Origin: JAWWPY01 sp964412845
Lineage (GTDB): Bacteria; Actinomycetota; Actinomycetes; Streptosporangiales; Streptosporangiaceae
Direction: 5' to 3'
Assembly (NCBI GenBank): GCA_964412845.1
Contig: CAYPQM010000080.1
Span: 1 to 31,218, forward strand
DNA: 31,218 nucleotides
Below are positions 1 to 8,600 of the stretch, piece after piece. Every line of letters begins with the position of its first letter. The first letter of the stretch is position 1. The notes beneath the pieces were generated by a model. That model ran no database searches. It saw only the letters and a program-made list of their open reading frames with translations, and was not told the DNA's origin. Made by a program: the position numbers and the translations under genes.

Positions 1-336
1 TTGAATCAATCCCGGTATCTGGTAAGACTCGTATTCGCGGATTTCGGTAGCGTTGCGTTCTACCTCGACACGGTTACGGAACCATGGCAGGACAGAGGTT
101 GACTCAACTAGCTGTTGCAAACGCGCGAGTATCCCATCGGTCCCCAGTGCCTTATCTGCGCGCTCTGCGAAGTCATCCGATGGGATACGGCGGCACGTCT
201 CGATGGCAGCCACCAGTGCGGACGAGTACGTGGTCGCTTCGGCTAACTGCTCTTGCGTCATGCCGACGATGCCACGTAGCCGTTTCAGTTCAGCGGCGAA
301 GAAGGCCAGCGGACTAGATCCTGGGTCCGTCATCAC
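1..336 (-). CDS. XRE-family HTH regulator with DUF5753 start, partial (cut by window edge)
   Basis: The minus strand is open from about 336 to the window edge and has no stop, so the C-terminus is missing. Residues about 10-60 form a Cro/C1-type helix-turn-helix, with MTQEQLAEAT as the first helix-turn and SSALVAAIETCRRIPS as the recognition part. It is followed by LPWFRNRVEVERNATEIREY and the beginning of the SYQIPGLIQ motif that opens the DUF5753 domain of Scr1/WhiJ-like actinomycete regulators. Start is GTG 336 or the adjacent ATG 333, behind an AAGGAGG at about 350-356. Such regulators usually sit beside a small HATPase, and one is found here divergently at 452. The DNA is visibly less GC-rich than the rest of the window. 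Family assignment is firm. The regulated genes are unknown. Confidence 0.82.
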   Translation of the reverse strand, partial: MMTDPGSSPLAFFAAELKRLRGIVGMTQEQLAEATTYSSALVAAIETCRRIPSDDFAERADKALGTDGILARLQQLVESTSVLPWFRNRVEVERNATEIREYESYQIPGLIQ

Positions 337-451
337 GAGACATGCCGCCTCCTTACGAGGGATCACGCAATCTTACCGTCACGGTGTGGCTGCGCTCAGT
401 GTCGACTAGCAGCGTCCTCGGACGTCATGATCGTAGGACCCGCCAGCACCA

Positions 452-889
452 ATGACCAAGAAGGTTTCCGGGATGCTTACGCGCTCAGCGGACATCAACG
501 ATCTGGCCCACACCATGCCGGAACGCGCCCACTTAGAACTGGGCGCGATCACGTCGGCCGTGCCAACCTCCCGCATATGGACGCGAGTGATCTTGTCCGG
601 GTGGAATCTGTCGCGCCTGGCCGATGATGGCGGGCTGATCATGTCCGAGTTGGTGACGAACAGTGTCGTGCACGCGTCTGGCCCGAAGGTGGGCATCTGG
701 CTGATGTCAGACCGGGAACGTCTCGTGATCATGGTTGGTGACCCGTGCCCGGACATGCCCGTCCGCGCGGACGCACGGGACAGTGCCGGGCCGTCCGGCC
801 GTGGACTGATGATCGTTGACGCATTGGCCGAGTATTGGGGCGCTTACCGGGTGCCGGCGGGCAAGGTCACCTGGGCGGTGCTCATCTAG
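452..889 (+). CDS. Small HATPase (RsbW/anti-sigma-like ATP-binding regulator)
   Basis: The 145-residue protein has the GHKL/HATPase_c_2 motifs in order: N-box ELVTNSVVHA (residues about 66-75), G1 box VGDPCPDMPV, and G2 box GPSGRGLMIVDALAEYWG. There is no sensor or kinase HisKA part, as in anti-sigma-factor-like kinases. In Streptomyces and relatives, proteins of this class are paired with XRE/DUF5753 regulators (whiJ/abaA-type clusters) that influence differentiation. The regulator at 1-336 is divergent and separated by about 115 bp, which supports that reading. The DUF397 partner often seen is not visible. Start ATG 452 has a weak upstream site. ATG 473, preceded by GAAGG, is a plausible alternative that removes seven residues. 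Confidence 0.8.
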   Translation: MTKKVSGMLTRSADINDLAHTMPERAHLELGAITSAVPTSRIWTRVILSGWNLSRLADDGGLIMSELVTNSVVHASGPKVGIWLMSDRERLVIMVGDPCPDMPVRADARDSAGPSGRGLMIVDALAEYWGAYRVPAGKVTWAVLI

Positions 890-1007
890 AGACGGTCGCG
901 CTGGGCCGGGAAGAGAAGCATTCAGGCGCTCCGTACTCTCGCGCCACTGGGGTGGATGAGTGAAACCCCGGGATTGCCTGGCCCCCGGCCCGGCGCGACT
1001 CAAAACG

Positions 1008-1050
1008 CACCCCCGTGCCACGTCGTCCCCCGGCCGTGGCACGGGGGGTG
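1008..1050. terminator. Strong GC hairpin downstream of the HATPase gene
   Basis: The left arm CACCCCCGTGCCACG (1008-1022) pairs with CGTGGCACGGGGGGTG (1035-1050). The stem is about 15 bp with one bulged G and a 12-nt loop. There is no U-tract, as is common for actinomycete terminators. It sits 119 bp after the HATPase stop and before the small hypothetical gene. Confidence 0.6.
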
Positions 1051-1090
1051 CCTCCGTTAACCAGCCGGGCGACGGCTCCGCACTAGCACG

Positions 1091-1330
1091 ATGGGAAAAT
1101 TCATGAGCGGCGCGGAAGATCTCACCCATGAGCAGCTAGCGGCGGCCCGCGTGGCAGCGAAAGCCCTGCTCAACTCGGGTGTCCTCTTCATCATGGACCG
1201 TGAACGCATGGACGATCTGGTCTGGCGGCTTGACCACATCCTCAACCGGCTGGACTCGGCGCAGCGTCTCAGGCAGGACCGTGACGCATGCCGGGCCGAA
1301 CGTGAATCCCAGGCCCGCCAGCACACTTGA
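1091..1330 (+). CDS. Small hypothetical protein
   Basis: This is a 79-residue charged, helical protein. The central segment has a good amphipathic pattern (RMDDLVWRLDHILNRLDSAQRL) and the tail is basic and Arg/Gln-rich. I recognise no domain. Codon third positions are mostly G/C, and the antisense frame over the same DNA gives a low-complexity Ser/Arg peptide, so this frame is the better one. ATG 1103 is an alternative start that drops four residues. It lies between two hairpins (1008-1050 and 1421-1459), as a monocistronic unit would. It may belong to the regulator/HATPase module, but that is only inferred from position. Confidence 0.5.
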   Translation: MGKFMSGAEDLTHEQLAAARVAAKALLNSGVLFIMDRERMDDLVWRLDHILNRLDSAQRLRQDRDACRAERESQARQHT

Positions 1331-1420
1331 GACGGCCTGGCCGCGCACGCCACGTTGACCGTAGACGGCCTGTTGTGTTTGCGCAGGGCCGGATGTCCTG
1401 ACCGGTCCCGGCACCGGGAT

Positions 1421-1459
1421 CAGGCGGCCACTACGCCTCCGGGGCCGGTGGGCCGCCTG
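1421..1459. terminator. Inverted repeat between convergent genes
   Basis: CAGGCGGCC (1421-1429) and GGCCGCCTG (1451-1459) are perfect inverted repeats with a 21-nt GC-rich loop. A smaller hairpin (TCCCGG-CA-CCGGGA) lies just upstream at about 1406-1419. The position between the plus-strand gene ending at 1330 and the minus-strand genes ending at 1475-1580 fits a bidirectional terminator. Confidence 0.45.
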
Positions 1460-1474
1460 TCTGCCAGGAGCGCG

Positions 1475-1641
1475 TTACTGTCGCTGGCCGTCCGCGTACT
1501 CCTCGACAATGTCCTCATCGCCGTCCGCGATCTTAACGACCACCTGGGGCCGCGGGGCGCGCCAGTCACGACGCGCCAGTCACGACGCACCAGCAGGGTC
1601 ACGCGCAGCCGTGCGGGCAGCGCCGGCACTATGCGGCTCAC
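1475..1641 (-). pseudogene. Possible 50-codon ORF broken by a 14-bp tandem duplication
   Basis: On the minus strand an ORF starts at ATG 1641 (MSRIVPALPARL...) and reaches LLVRRDWR. It is then thrown out of frame by the second copy of the 14-bp repeat at 1558-1588. Removing one copy joins it to a sensible acidic tail (PQVVVKIADGDEDIVEEYADGQ, stop TAA 1475-1477) and gives exactly 51 codons including the stop. It overlaps the TetR 3' end by about 60 bp in another frame. I do not recognise the product. It could be a real small gene inactivated by the duplication, a tail joined by an assembly artefact, or chance. Confidence 0.3.
1558..1588. repeat. 14-bp tandem duplication over the TetR stop codon
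   Basis: The unit CGCGCCAGTCACGA occurs twice in tandem (1558-1571, 1572-1585), with three more matching bases after it. The minus-strand TetR stop (TGA, 1582-1580) lies inside the second copy. The period is not a multiple of three. Confidence 0.9.
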
Positions 1642-2260
1642 TGCCCGTCGGTGCCGGGGTGGCCTGCGCGAGGCCCGCGAGGAGCAGGTCGATCATGCGG
1701 CGGGCGTGGTAGTCGGGGTAGGTCCCGGCTCCGATGCACAGGTTGCCGATGCCGAGCATCAGGTCGTAGGGCCGTATGTCCGCGCGTGTGTGGCCGCCAG
1801 CGGCGGATGCTTTCAGCAGCTGGTCGAGCACGGGCAGCAGGCGGTCGACGAACTCGGCGTGCAGGCTCTCGAACCCGGCTTGGTCTGAGTGCAGCGCCTC
1901 GGCCAGGCCATGCTTGGTGACCAGGAAATCGGCAAACCGGGCAACCCATGACCGCAAGGCTTCGTAGGGGGTTTCGTCTGCGGGGGTAGTGGTCGCGGCG
2001 GTGGCGAGCGCGTCGAGCTGGTGCCGGAAGACTGCGACGACCAGGTCGGCCCGGGTGGGGAAGTGCCGGTAGATGGTGGCAATGCCGACGCCTGCTTCGG
2101 CGGCGATGTCTCGCACGGGAGCGTCGACCCCCGCACGGACGAACACGACGGCGGCGGCGTCCAGGAGCGTCTGCTGGTTGCGCCGGGCGTCGGACCGCTG
2201 ACGCCGGCCGACGCTGGCGGGCGGGGGCGTATCGGCCGTCGTCATCCGGGGCATCTCCAT
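1580..2260 (-). CDS. TetR-family transcriptional repressor
   Basis: The 226-residue protein has the N-terminal TetR fold: an ARRNQQTLLDAAAVVFVRAG helix, then the helix-turn-helix VRDIAAEAGVGIATIYRHF (about residues 48-66) and a TRADLV continuation. The C-terminal helical ligand/dimer domain resembles the one found in many actinomycete TetR proteins (FADFLVTKHGLAEAL, LMLGIGNLCIGAGTYPDYHARRMIDLLLAGL). The protein is divergent from the hydrolase/oxidoreductase pair at 2381-3960, and two palindromic repeats lie between them, so it probably represses that pair and itself. ATG codons at 2260, 2254 and 2245 are all possible starts. The 3' end contains a tandem duplication. Confidence 0.92.
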   Translation of the reverse strand: MEMPRMTTADTPPPASVGRRQRSDARRNQQTLLDAAAVVFVRAGVDAPVRDIAAEAGVGIATIYRHFPTRADLVVAVFRHQLDALATAATTTPADETPYEALRSWVARFADFLVTKHGLAEALHSDQAGFESLHAEFVDRLLPVLDQLLKASAAGGHTRADIRPYDLMLGIGNLCIGAGTYPDYHARRMIDLLLAGLAQATPAPTGSEPHSAGAARTAARDPAGAS

Positions 2261-2271
2261 CGTTTGCTAAA

Positions 2272-2311
2272 CGGAACATTGATCCGTATATTGATGCGGA
2301 ACAGCGATCCG
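2272..2311. promoter_or_regulatory. Two tandem TetR-type operator-like palindromes
   Basis: CGGAACATTGATCCG (2272-2286) and CGGAACAGCGATCCG (2297-2311) share 13 of 15 bases and are spaced 25 bp start to start. Each is itself an imperfect inverted repeat (CGGAAC-N3-GATCCG). They lie just upstream of the TetR start and before the divergent hydrolase, the usual place for a TetR operator. Binding is inferred. Confidence 0.6.
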
Positions 2312-2380
2312 GATCACCATCCTGCCAGATAGTTGCGCAGTACGGGCCATCACACCCCCGGCGAGGAAGGTATTCATCTC

Positions 2381-3076
2381 ATGAGCGACACAACATCGGC
2401 CGATGCCGGCACGGACTCGGCCACGCCGGTCATCTCGGTCAGGCCGGTCACGCTCGCCGCCGCTAACCGTGGCCAGGATCTGCAGGTACGGGTCTCAGCG
2501 CCGACGACCGGCCGTGACCTGCCGGTCGTCGTCTTCTCGCACGGCATGACCTTGTCCATGGACAACTACGCACCGCTGGCCGGCTTCTGCGCACGGGTCG
2601 CCGGTGCCGACGGCACGCCCGGTGAAAGCATGGCTGACCCGCGGGTCAGGGCGGCAGTGCTGCTCTGCCTGCCCGGAATCGGCGGCGCCGGCCTGACCCC
2701 GTTCGCCGCCGAATACTTCTCATTCATGAGCCCTGATTTCGCCGGGATGAAGACGCCGAGCCTGATCGTCGCCGGCGACCACGACGACTCCCCGCTGACG
2801 GTGCGCGACCCGGACTGGTTCACCGACGGCTACCGCCTCAGCCCGGGCGCCACCGATCTGCTGACCCTGTTCGGCGCCGAGCACGGGCTCGGCGGCATCC
2901 AGGGTTACAACGACACGCGGACCACCGACGAAAGCCCCGCGCGCGTCGCGGTCATCCAGCGGGCCACCCTGGCGTATCTGCGCACCGCGCTGGGCCTCGA
3001 CGACGGCGCGTGGCCTGCCGCCCGTGGAACCCTGACCGCGACCAGCGACAAGCTCGGAAGGATCGACTCGAAGTGA
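2381..3076 (+). CDS. Alpha/beta hydrolase with internal deletion, probably inactive
   Basis: Start ATG 2381 follows GAGGAAGG at good spacing and gives 231 residues. The protein has the oxyanion-strand motif VVVFSHG, the acid-bearing strand SLIVAGDHDDSPL and the histidine loop GAEHGLGG, as in actinomycete chlorophyllase/PAF-acetylhydrolase-like hydrolases. As I know the family, members run near 310-320 residues and have the G-H-S-x-G nucleophile elbow between NYAPLA... and the ARV(L/A)...GTPGESMADPR block. Here NYAPLAGFCA runs straight into RVAGADGTPGESM near position 2600. Roughly 75-85 residues are missing in frame, including the serine. The C-terminal part is otherwise well kept. It overlaps the next gene by 4 bp (GTGA), so translation is coupled. 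It is likely catalytically dead or newly decayed. Confidence 0.8.
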   Translation: MSDTTSADAGTDSATPVISVRPVTLAAANRGQDLQVRVSAPTTGRDLPVVVFSHGMTLSMDNYAPLAGFCARVAGADGTPGESMADPRVRAAVLLCLPGIGGAGLTPFAAEYFSFMSPDFAGMKTPSLIVAGDHDDSPLTVRDPDWFTDGYRLSPGATDLLTLFGAEHGLGGIQGYNDTRTTDESPARVAVIQRATLAYLRTALGLDDGAWPAARGTLTATSDKLGRIDSK

Positions 3077-3960
3077 CCAGCCCCCTCGCGCCGGCCCGCA
3101 GGCCCAGCTTCGGAATCATGACCGCCCCATCGCAGGTCGCTTACAACGACGTCCTGCGGGTCTGGCGCGAGGCGGACAGCATCCCGCAGATCGAGCACGC
3201 CTGGCTGTTCGACCACCTCATGCCGATCTCCGGCGACCCGAACGGGCCCGCCTTCGAGGGCTGGACACTGCTGTCGGCCCTGGCGGCCCAGACCGAACGG
3301 CTACGCCTCGGGCTGCTGGTGACCAGCAACAGGTTCCGCCCGCCGGCCATGCTGGCCAAGATCGCCGCCAGTGTCGACGTCATCTCCGGCGGCCGGCTCG
3401 AGTTCGGCATCGGCGCAGGCTCCCGGCCTGACGTACCACTGGCCCGGCGTGAGTACGAGGCTCACGGCCTGCCCTTCCACGACGCCGCCTACGCAGTCGG
3501 AAGCCTCGCCGAAGCGTGCACGATCATCCGCCGGCTGTGGACCGAAACCGTACCGTTCGACTTCCACGGCAGCTACCACCAGCTCACCGGCGCGTTCTGC
3601 AGCCCGAAACCCGTGCAGCAGCCCCACCCGCCGATCATGATCGGCGGCCGCGCCACCCCGACGATGCGCGTGATTGCCGAGCATGCCGACCGGTGGAACA
3701 TGCCCGGCGGCAGCATCGATGACGCGATCGCGCGCAGCGCCGCGCTGGACCGCTTGTGCGCCGAGATCGGCCGGGACCCGGCCGAGATCACCCGATCGAT
3801 CGTCCTACCGGCCTCCTACGACCGGCCCGCCGGCACCCGGGACGCAATCCGCGCAGCGCTCGACGGCGGGTTCAGCCACATCGTGCTCAGCCTGGGCGCG
3901 CCCTATCCAGCCGATGCCGCACGCTGGGTTGCTGACACCTTCATCGCCCCCGCTCACTGA
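3073..3960 (+). CDS. LLM-class F420-dependent oxidoreductase
   Basis: This is a 295-residue luciferase-like TIM-barrel protein. Recognisable motifs include WLFDHLMPI, the ALAAQTERLRLGLLVTSNRFRPPAMLAKIAASVDVISGGR block, GIGAGSR, and PPIMIGGRATPTMRVIAEHADRWN, the phosphate/F420-binding part near the C-terminal end of the barrel. The family transfers hydride between F420H2 and small organic substrates; the substrate cannot be read from the sequence. Start GTG 3073 overlaps the hydrolase stop as GTGA and has GGAAGG about 12 nt upstream. It forms a two-gene operon with the hydrolase, probably under the divergent TetR protein. Confidence 0.88.
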   Translation: MTSPLAPARRPSFGIMTAPSQVAYNDVLRVWREADSIPQIEHAWLFDHLMPISGDPNGPAFEGWTLLSALAAQTERLRLGLLVTSNRFRPPAMLAKIAASVDVISGGRLEFGIGAGSRPDVPLARREYEAHGLPFHDAAYAVGSLAEACTIIRRLWTETVPFDFHGSYHQLTGAFCSPKPVQQPHPPIMIGGRATPTMRVIAEHADRWNMPGGSIDDAIARSAALDRLCAEIGRDPAEITRSIVLPASYDRPAGTRDAIRAALDGGFSHIVLSLGAPYPADAARWVADTFIAPAH

Positions 3961-4015
3961 CCCAAGAGAGCTTCGCCCGCCTAGTTCGAACCCACATAAC
4001 GCCTAAGGTGAACGG

Positions 4016-5467
4016 GTGGAACAGCCAGCCGCACAGCCGGCAGTCGCGATCATCGGTGGTGGCATCGCCGGGCTCGCGGCCGCGTTCTTCCTCCGGGATG
4101 AGCCGGTGACGGTCACCGTACTGGAAGGATCACCCCGGCTGGGCGGGAAGCTGCTGGTATCCGAGGTGGCCGGAGTGCCGGTCGACGCGGGGGCCGAGGC
4201 GCTGCTCGCGCGCAGGCCCGAGGGAACGGAACTGATCCGCGCGGTCGGCCTGGACGGGGATCTTGTGCTGCCGGGCAGCACGGCGGCGCGGATCTGGAGC
4301 CGGGGCGTGCCGCGGAGCCTGCCGGCCCGGCAGATGATGGGGGTGCCCGCCGACCTGGAAGACCTGGCCCGCACCGGCCTGCTGTCGGCGGCGGGCCTGG
4401 CCCGGGCCAGGCGCGAGCCGGACCTGCCCGGCACGGTCCGTGACGGCGATGTGCCGGTGGCCAGCTATGTGGCGGCTCGGTTCGGCCAGGAGGTGGTGGA
4501 CCGGCTCGTCGACCCGCTGCTCGGCGGCGTCTACGCCGGACGGTCCGAGGAACTGTCCTTCGACGCGACGCTGCCCGGCCTCGCCGAAGCCGCCCGCAGC
4601 CGTGTCTCGCTGACCGAGGCGGCGGCTTCGCTGCTGCCTGCCCCGAGGTCCGCCGGGGCAGCTAACGGCGGCTCCCGGCCCGCCGTGTTCACCACCCTGG
4701 CGGGCGGGCTCGGCGTGCTGCCCGATGCCGTCGCGGCGGCCTCCGGCGCGACCGTGCGGACCAGCGCCATGGTCCGGGAGCTGGCCCGGACCGGGAGCGG
4801 CTGGCGGCTGACCATCGGCTCCGCCCATGCCCCGGAATACCTGGACGCCGACGCGGTCATCGTGGCCGTTCCCGGCCGGCCCGCGAGCAGGCTGCTGGCG
4901 GGCGTGCCCGGTGCGGCCGCGGCTGCCGCCGCACTCGACGAGATCGCTTACGCCAGCATGGCGATCATCACTTTCGGTTACCCGCGGGCGGCCTTCCCGC
5001 ACCCCCCGGACGGCAGCGGGTACCTGGTCCCGGCCGTGGACGGCCATCCGGTCAAGGCGGTCACCTTCTCCTCGGTGAAGTGGCCGCACCTGCAGGCGCA
5101 GGCCCCGGAGCTGGTCATGGCCCGGTGCTCAGTGGGCCGGATCGGTGAGGAGGGCGTGCTGCAGCGCGACGACGCGGACCTGGCGGCGGTCGCCGCCCGC
5201 GACCTCGCCGCCGCTACCGGCGTGCGCGGCACCGCGACGGATACCCGGGTCACCCGCTGGGGCGGCGCGCTGCCCCAGTACACGGTCGGCCACCGGGACC
5301 GGGTGGCCAGGATCCGGGCAGGCGTCGCAGCCCAGCCCGGGCTGGCCGTGTGCGGTGCCGCCTACGACGGGGTCGGCATTCCCGCCTGCATCGCCACCGC
5401 GCGCCGTGCCGTCAGCCAGATCCTGGCCGCCATGCGGGCCCCCCAGTCCATCGGCGGCCCGAACTGA
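4016..5467 (+). CDS. hemG: Protoporphyrinogen/coproporphyrinogen III oxidase (HemG/HemY type)
   Basis: The 483-residue FAD enzyme starts GTG 4016 behind AGGTGA. The dinucleotide-binding loop VAIIGGGIAGLAAAF has G14, G16 and G19, followed by VLEGSPRLGGKL and DAGAEALLARRPE. Later features include LVDPLLGGVYAGRSEELS, TLAGGLGVLPDAV and the C-terminal FAD segment QYTVGHRDRV...VCGAAYDGVGIPACIATARRA. In actinobacteria this family oxidises coproporphyrinogen III to coproporphyrin III in the coproporphyrin-dependent haem route, so cgoX/hemY would also be fair names. The later step, coproheme decarboxylation, is encoded by hemQ at 10123, about 4.7 kb downstream. No hemE lies directly upstream here. The 3' end carries a 20-bp tandem duplication. 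Confidence 0.93.
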   Translation: MEQPAAQPAVAIIGGGIAGLAAAFFLRDEPVTVTVLEGSPRLGGKLLVSEVAGVPVDAGAEALLARRPEGTELIRAVGLDGDLVLPGSTAARIWSRGVPRSLPARQMMGVPADLEDLARTGLLSAAGLARARREPDLPGTVRDGDVPVASYVAARFGQEVVDRLVDPLLGGVYAGRSEELSFDATLPGLAEAARSRVSLTEAAASLLPAPRSAGAANGGSRPAVFTTLAGGLGVLPDAVAAASGATVRTSAMVRELARTGSGWRLTIGSAHAPEYLDADAVIVAVPGRPASRLLAGVPGAAAAAAALDEIAYASMAIITFGYPRAAFPHPPDGSGYLVPAVDGHPVKAVTFSSVKWPHLQAQAPELVMARCSVGRIGEEGVLQRDDADLAAVAARDLAAATGVRGTATDTRVTRWGGALPQYTVGHRDRVARIRAGVAAQPGLAVCGAAYDGVGIPACIATARRAVSQILAAMRAPQSIGGPN

Positions 5468-5498
5468 CCGGACGCGGACCGAACTGACCGGACGCGGG
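5459..5498. repeat. 20-bp tandem duplication over the hemG stop codon
   Basis: The 19-mer CCGAACTGACCGGACGCGG occurs at 5459-5477 and again at 5479-5497 (period 20), with a further CCGA remnant at 5501-5504. The hemG TGA (5465-5467) lies in the first copy. Confidence 0.92.
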
Positions 5499-5629
5499 AC
5501 CGATGCTCTGGTTAACCGGATAATTCACGCCTCGCCGCTGCTGGCCGCCGTCATGACCCACCACTAGTCGATCATGCATGTAGCCGCCCACGTGCGCATA
5601 TAGCAGGATGGGGGTGGGGAGGGGTCGAT

Positions 5630-8600
5630 GTGGGGGACATCGCGTTCGTGCGCGTGCTGGGACCTATTCAGGTCGTCACCACGGCGGGACGCGTGCTCGA
5701 TCTGCCCAGCGCGAGCCAGCGCCGGCTGCTGGCCCGGCTGGCCGTGGACGCTCCGCGGGCGCTGCGGGTGGACCTGCTCTGTGACGTGCTCGCGGTGTCG
5801 CCGGGCGCGCTGCGGACGATTGTGTCCCGGCTCCGCCGGGGTTTCGGGGACACAATCGTCGTGGGGTCGCAAGGTCGCTACCGCCTGGCCGCCGCCGTTG
5901 ACGCCGCATTGTTCACCGCCTCGCTGTCCCCGGGCGGGACGGGAGATGACCGGATCGGGACGCTGGAACGGGCGCTGGCGCGATGGACCGGCCCGGCGTT
6001 CGACGAGTTCTCGGCCGAGGCCTGGGCCGCCCCCGAGGCGGCCCGGCTCGCTGAGCTGCACGCGTCGGTGATCGAGGAGCACGCGGTCGAGCTGATGCTC
6101 ACGCGGCGGTGGGCCGAGGCGATTGCCGAACTCAGGGCCCACGTGTCGGTGCATCCCCTGCGGGACAGGCCGTGGGGCCTGCTGGTCCAGGCGCTCGGCG
6201 GCGCCGGGCGCCAAGCCGACGCCCTGGCCGCCTTCCAGGAGTACCGGGCCTACCTCGCCGAGTGGGTCGGGACCGAGCCGTCAGCCGAGGTGGGCCGCAT
6301 CCAGCGGCGGATCGCGGCGGGGTGGGATGGGGTTGAGGCCGGGTGGGACGGGAGCCGGGAGCGGCGCCGGCCGGTGCGCTCCGGATCACCGCGGCCCGCG
6401 GGGCCGCCATCCGGGCCCGGGAACGGCTGGCTGCCGTTGCCGGCCGAGCTCGCGCGGGGGCCGGCTGTGGTGGGGCGAGCCCGTGAGCTCGGATTGCTGG
6501 CTGCAGAGACAGCGTTGCTGGGCGGGTCGGGCCCGCGGACTGTCATCGTGGAGGGCGAGGCGGGGATCGGCAAGACGACCGTGCTCGGCGCGTTCGCCCG
6601 TGCGCTGCGGGACGAAGGCTCAGCGGCCGTGCTCTACGGGCGTTGCCAGGACGGCCCCGCCGTCCCGCTGGAGCCGTTCCGGTCGCTGATCGGGCATCTG
6701 GTCGAGCACGCGCCGGCGGAGGTGCTGCGAGCCCACGTCACGCGGTGCGAGGGGCACCTGGCTCGCATCGCGCCACGCCTGGCCGCCCGCGTCGAGCTGG
6801 CCGGCCTGCAGGTCAGTGACGACGCCACCGAGCGGTACCTGTTGTTCGAGGCGGTCAGTGACCTGCTGACGCGACTGGCCGCGATCAGCCCCTTGGTCGT
6901 CCTGCTCGACGACGTTCAGTGGGCCGAGCCGACCGCGCTGCAGTTGCTCCGCCACCTGGGCCGCGGGCTGGTCAATGTGCCGGTGCTGCTGGTCCTCAGC
7001 GCCCGCGACACCGACGAACGGCGGTCAACTGAGTTGCGGGCGGTGCTCGCCGACCTCGAACGCCGACCCGGGCGCCGCATCTGCCTGGGTGGCCTCGACG
7101 CCGCCGGGCTGGCCGACCTGACGGCCGCACTTCTCGCGGTGGACGCGGCGGCGGTCAGGCCGGCGGTTTCCGCCCGGCTGCGCGATCAGACCGCCGGGAA
7201 CCCGCTGTATGCCACCCAGCTGGTGCGGCACTGGGCCGAGTCTGGGCACCTGGCCCTGGCCGCGGCCGAGGTCGAGTTCGCCGTCGGCGCGGCGGGCGAC
7301 GAGGTGCCGGCGAACCTGCGCAATCTCCTGTGCAGCCGGGTCAGCTCGCTCGGGGAGGAGGTGGTGCAGGTGCTCTCGGCGGCCGCCGTGCTGGGCACGC
7401 AGTTCGCCGTGGGCGCGGTGATCGAGATGGTCGGGATCTCCGAGAGCGATGCGGTGGACGCCCTCGACGTGGCCGAGGCCGCGGGATTGCTGGTTGACGT
7501 CGAGGCGCGGACTGCGACGCTGCGTTTCGTGCACATCATGGTCGCCCGCGCCGTGTACGCCGGGCTCCCGCCCGGCCGGCGCAGGCGGCTGCACGCGCAG
7601 GCCGCTCAGGTGCTGGCGAAGCGGGCCGACGCGCCCACGATCCAGCAGGCGGGCCAGACAGCGCGGCAGTACGCCCTGGGCGGGATGCTCGCCGAAGCCC
7701 GCCGCTGGGCGATGACGGCTGGTGACTACGCGGCCGAGCAGCTGTCCCCGGCCGAAGCGGCCCGGTGGTACCGGACGGCGCTTGACCACGGGGCAAGGCT
7801 CAATGATCCCGGGCACGAACGCGCTGAGCTACTCGTCCGGCTCGGTCACGCTCAGCAGCAGGCCGACGATCCCGGCGCCCTGGCCACCTTGACTGAGGCG
7901 GCGGCGCTGGGCCGCCGCTGTGGTGCCACCGCGGTCGTGGCGCAGGCCGCCCTGGCCACCGACCGGGGCTTCCTGCGGCTCAGCTCCGCCGCTCCCGCGC
8001 AGGTGGCGATCGTCGAATCCGCCCTTGAGGTGGTCGGCGCCGATCCGGCCACGCGGGCCCGGCTCCTGGCGCTGCTGGCGGAGAGCCTCGTCTCCGACGT
8101 GGCCGGGACCCGGCGCACCGGGCTGGCCTGCGAGGCAGTCGCGCTGGCCGATGCCGGTCCCGATCCGACGCTTCTCGCCCGGATCTGCTCGTCGGTGCTG
8201 TACGCCCTGTGGGGCCCCGGCCACGAGGCGACCCGGCTGCGGGCCGATGTCGCCACGAGGTCGATCGCGGCCGCGGCGGCGGCCGGTGATCCGCACCTTG
8301 AATTCGGCGTGCATGCCGCGGCCTATACCGTCGCCATCCAGCTGGCCGACCCCGCGGGGGCAGCCCGCAGCCTCAACCGGCTGCATGCCATCGCCGACCA
8401 GGTCAGCGCTCCCCGGATGACCTGGACGGTGGGCTACTACGAGGCGTTCGTCGCCACGATGCAGGCCCGCTTCGGCGACGCCGACCGGCTGGTGCGCGAG
8501 AGCGTGCTGGCCGGCCAGGCCATGGGGGCCACCGACAGCCTCATCGTCTTTGCCGGGCAGGCGGCCGTGCTGGCCACCATCGCCGGTTACCGCGCCGAGC

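Noticed and set aside
53..409. 118-codon plus-strand frame at the left end
   Set aside because: Ser/Arg-rich shadow of the minus-strand XRE/DUF5753 regulator, whose motifs are clear.
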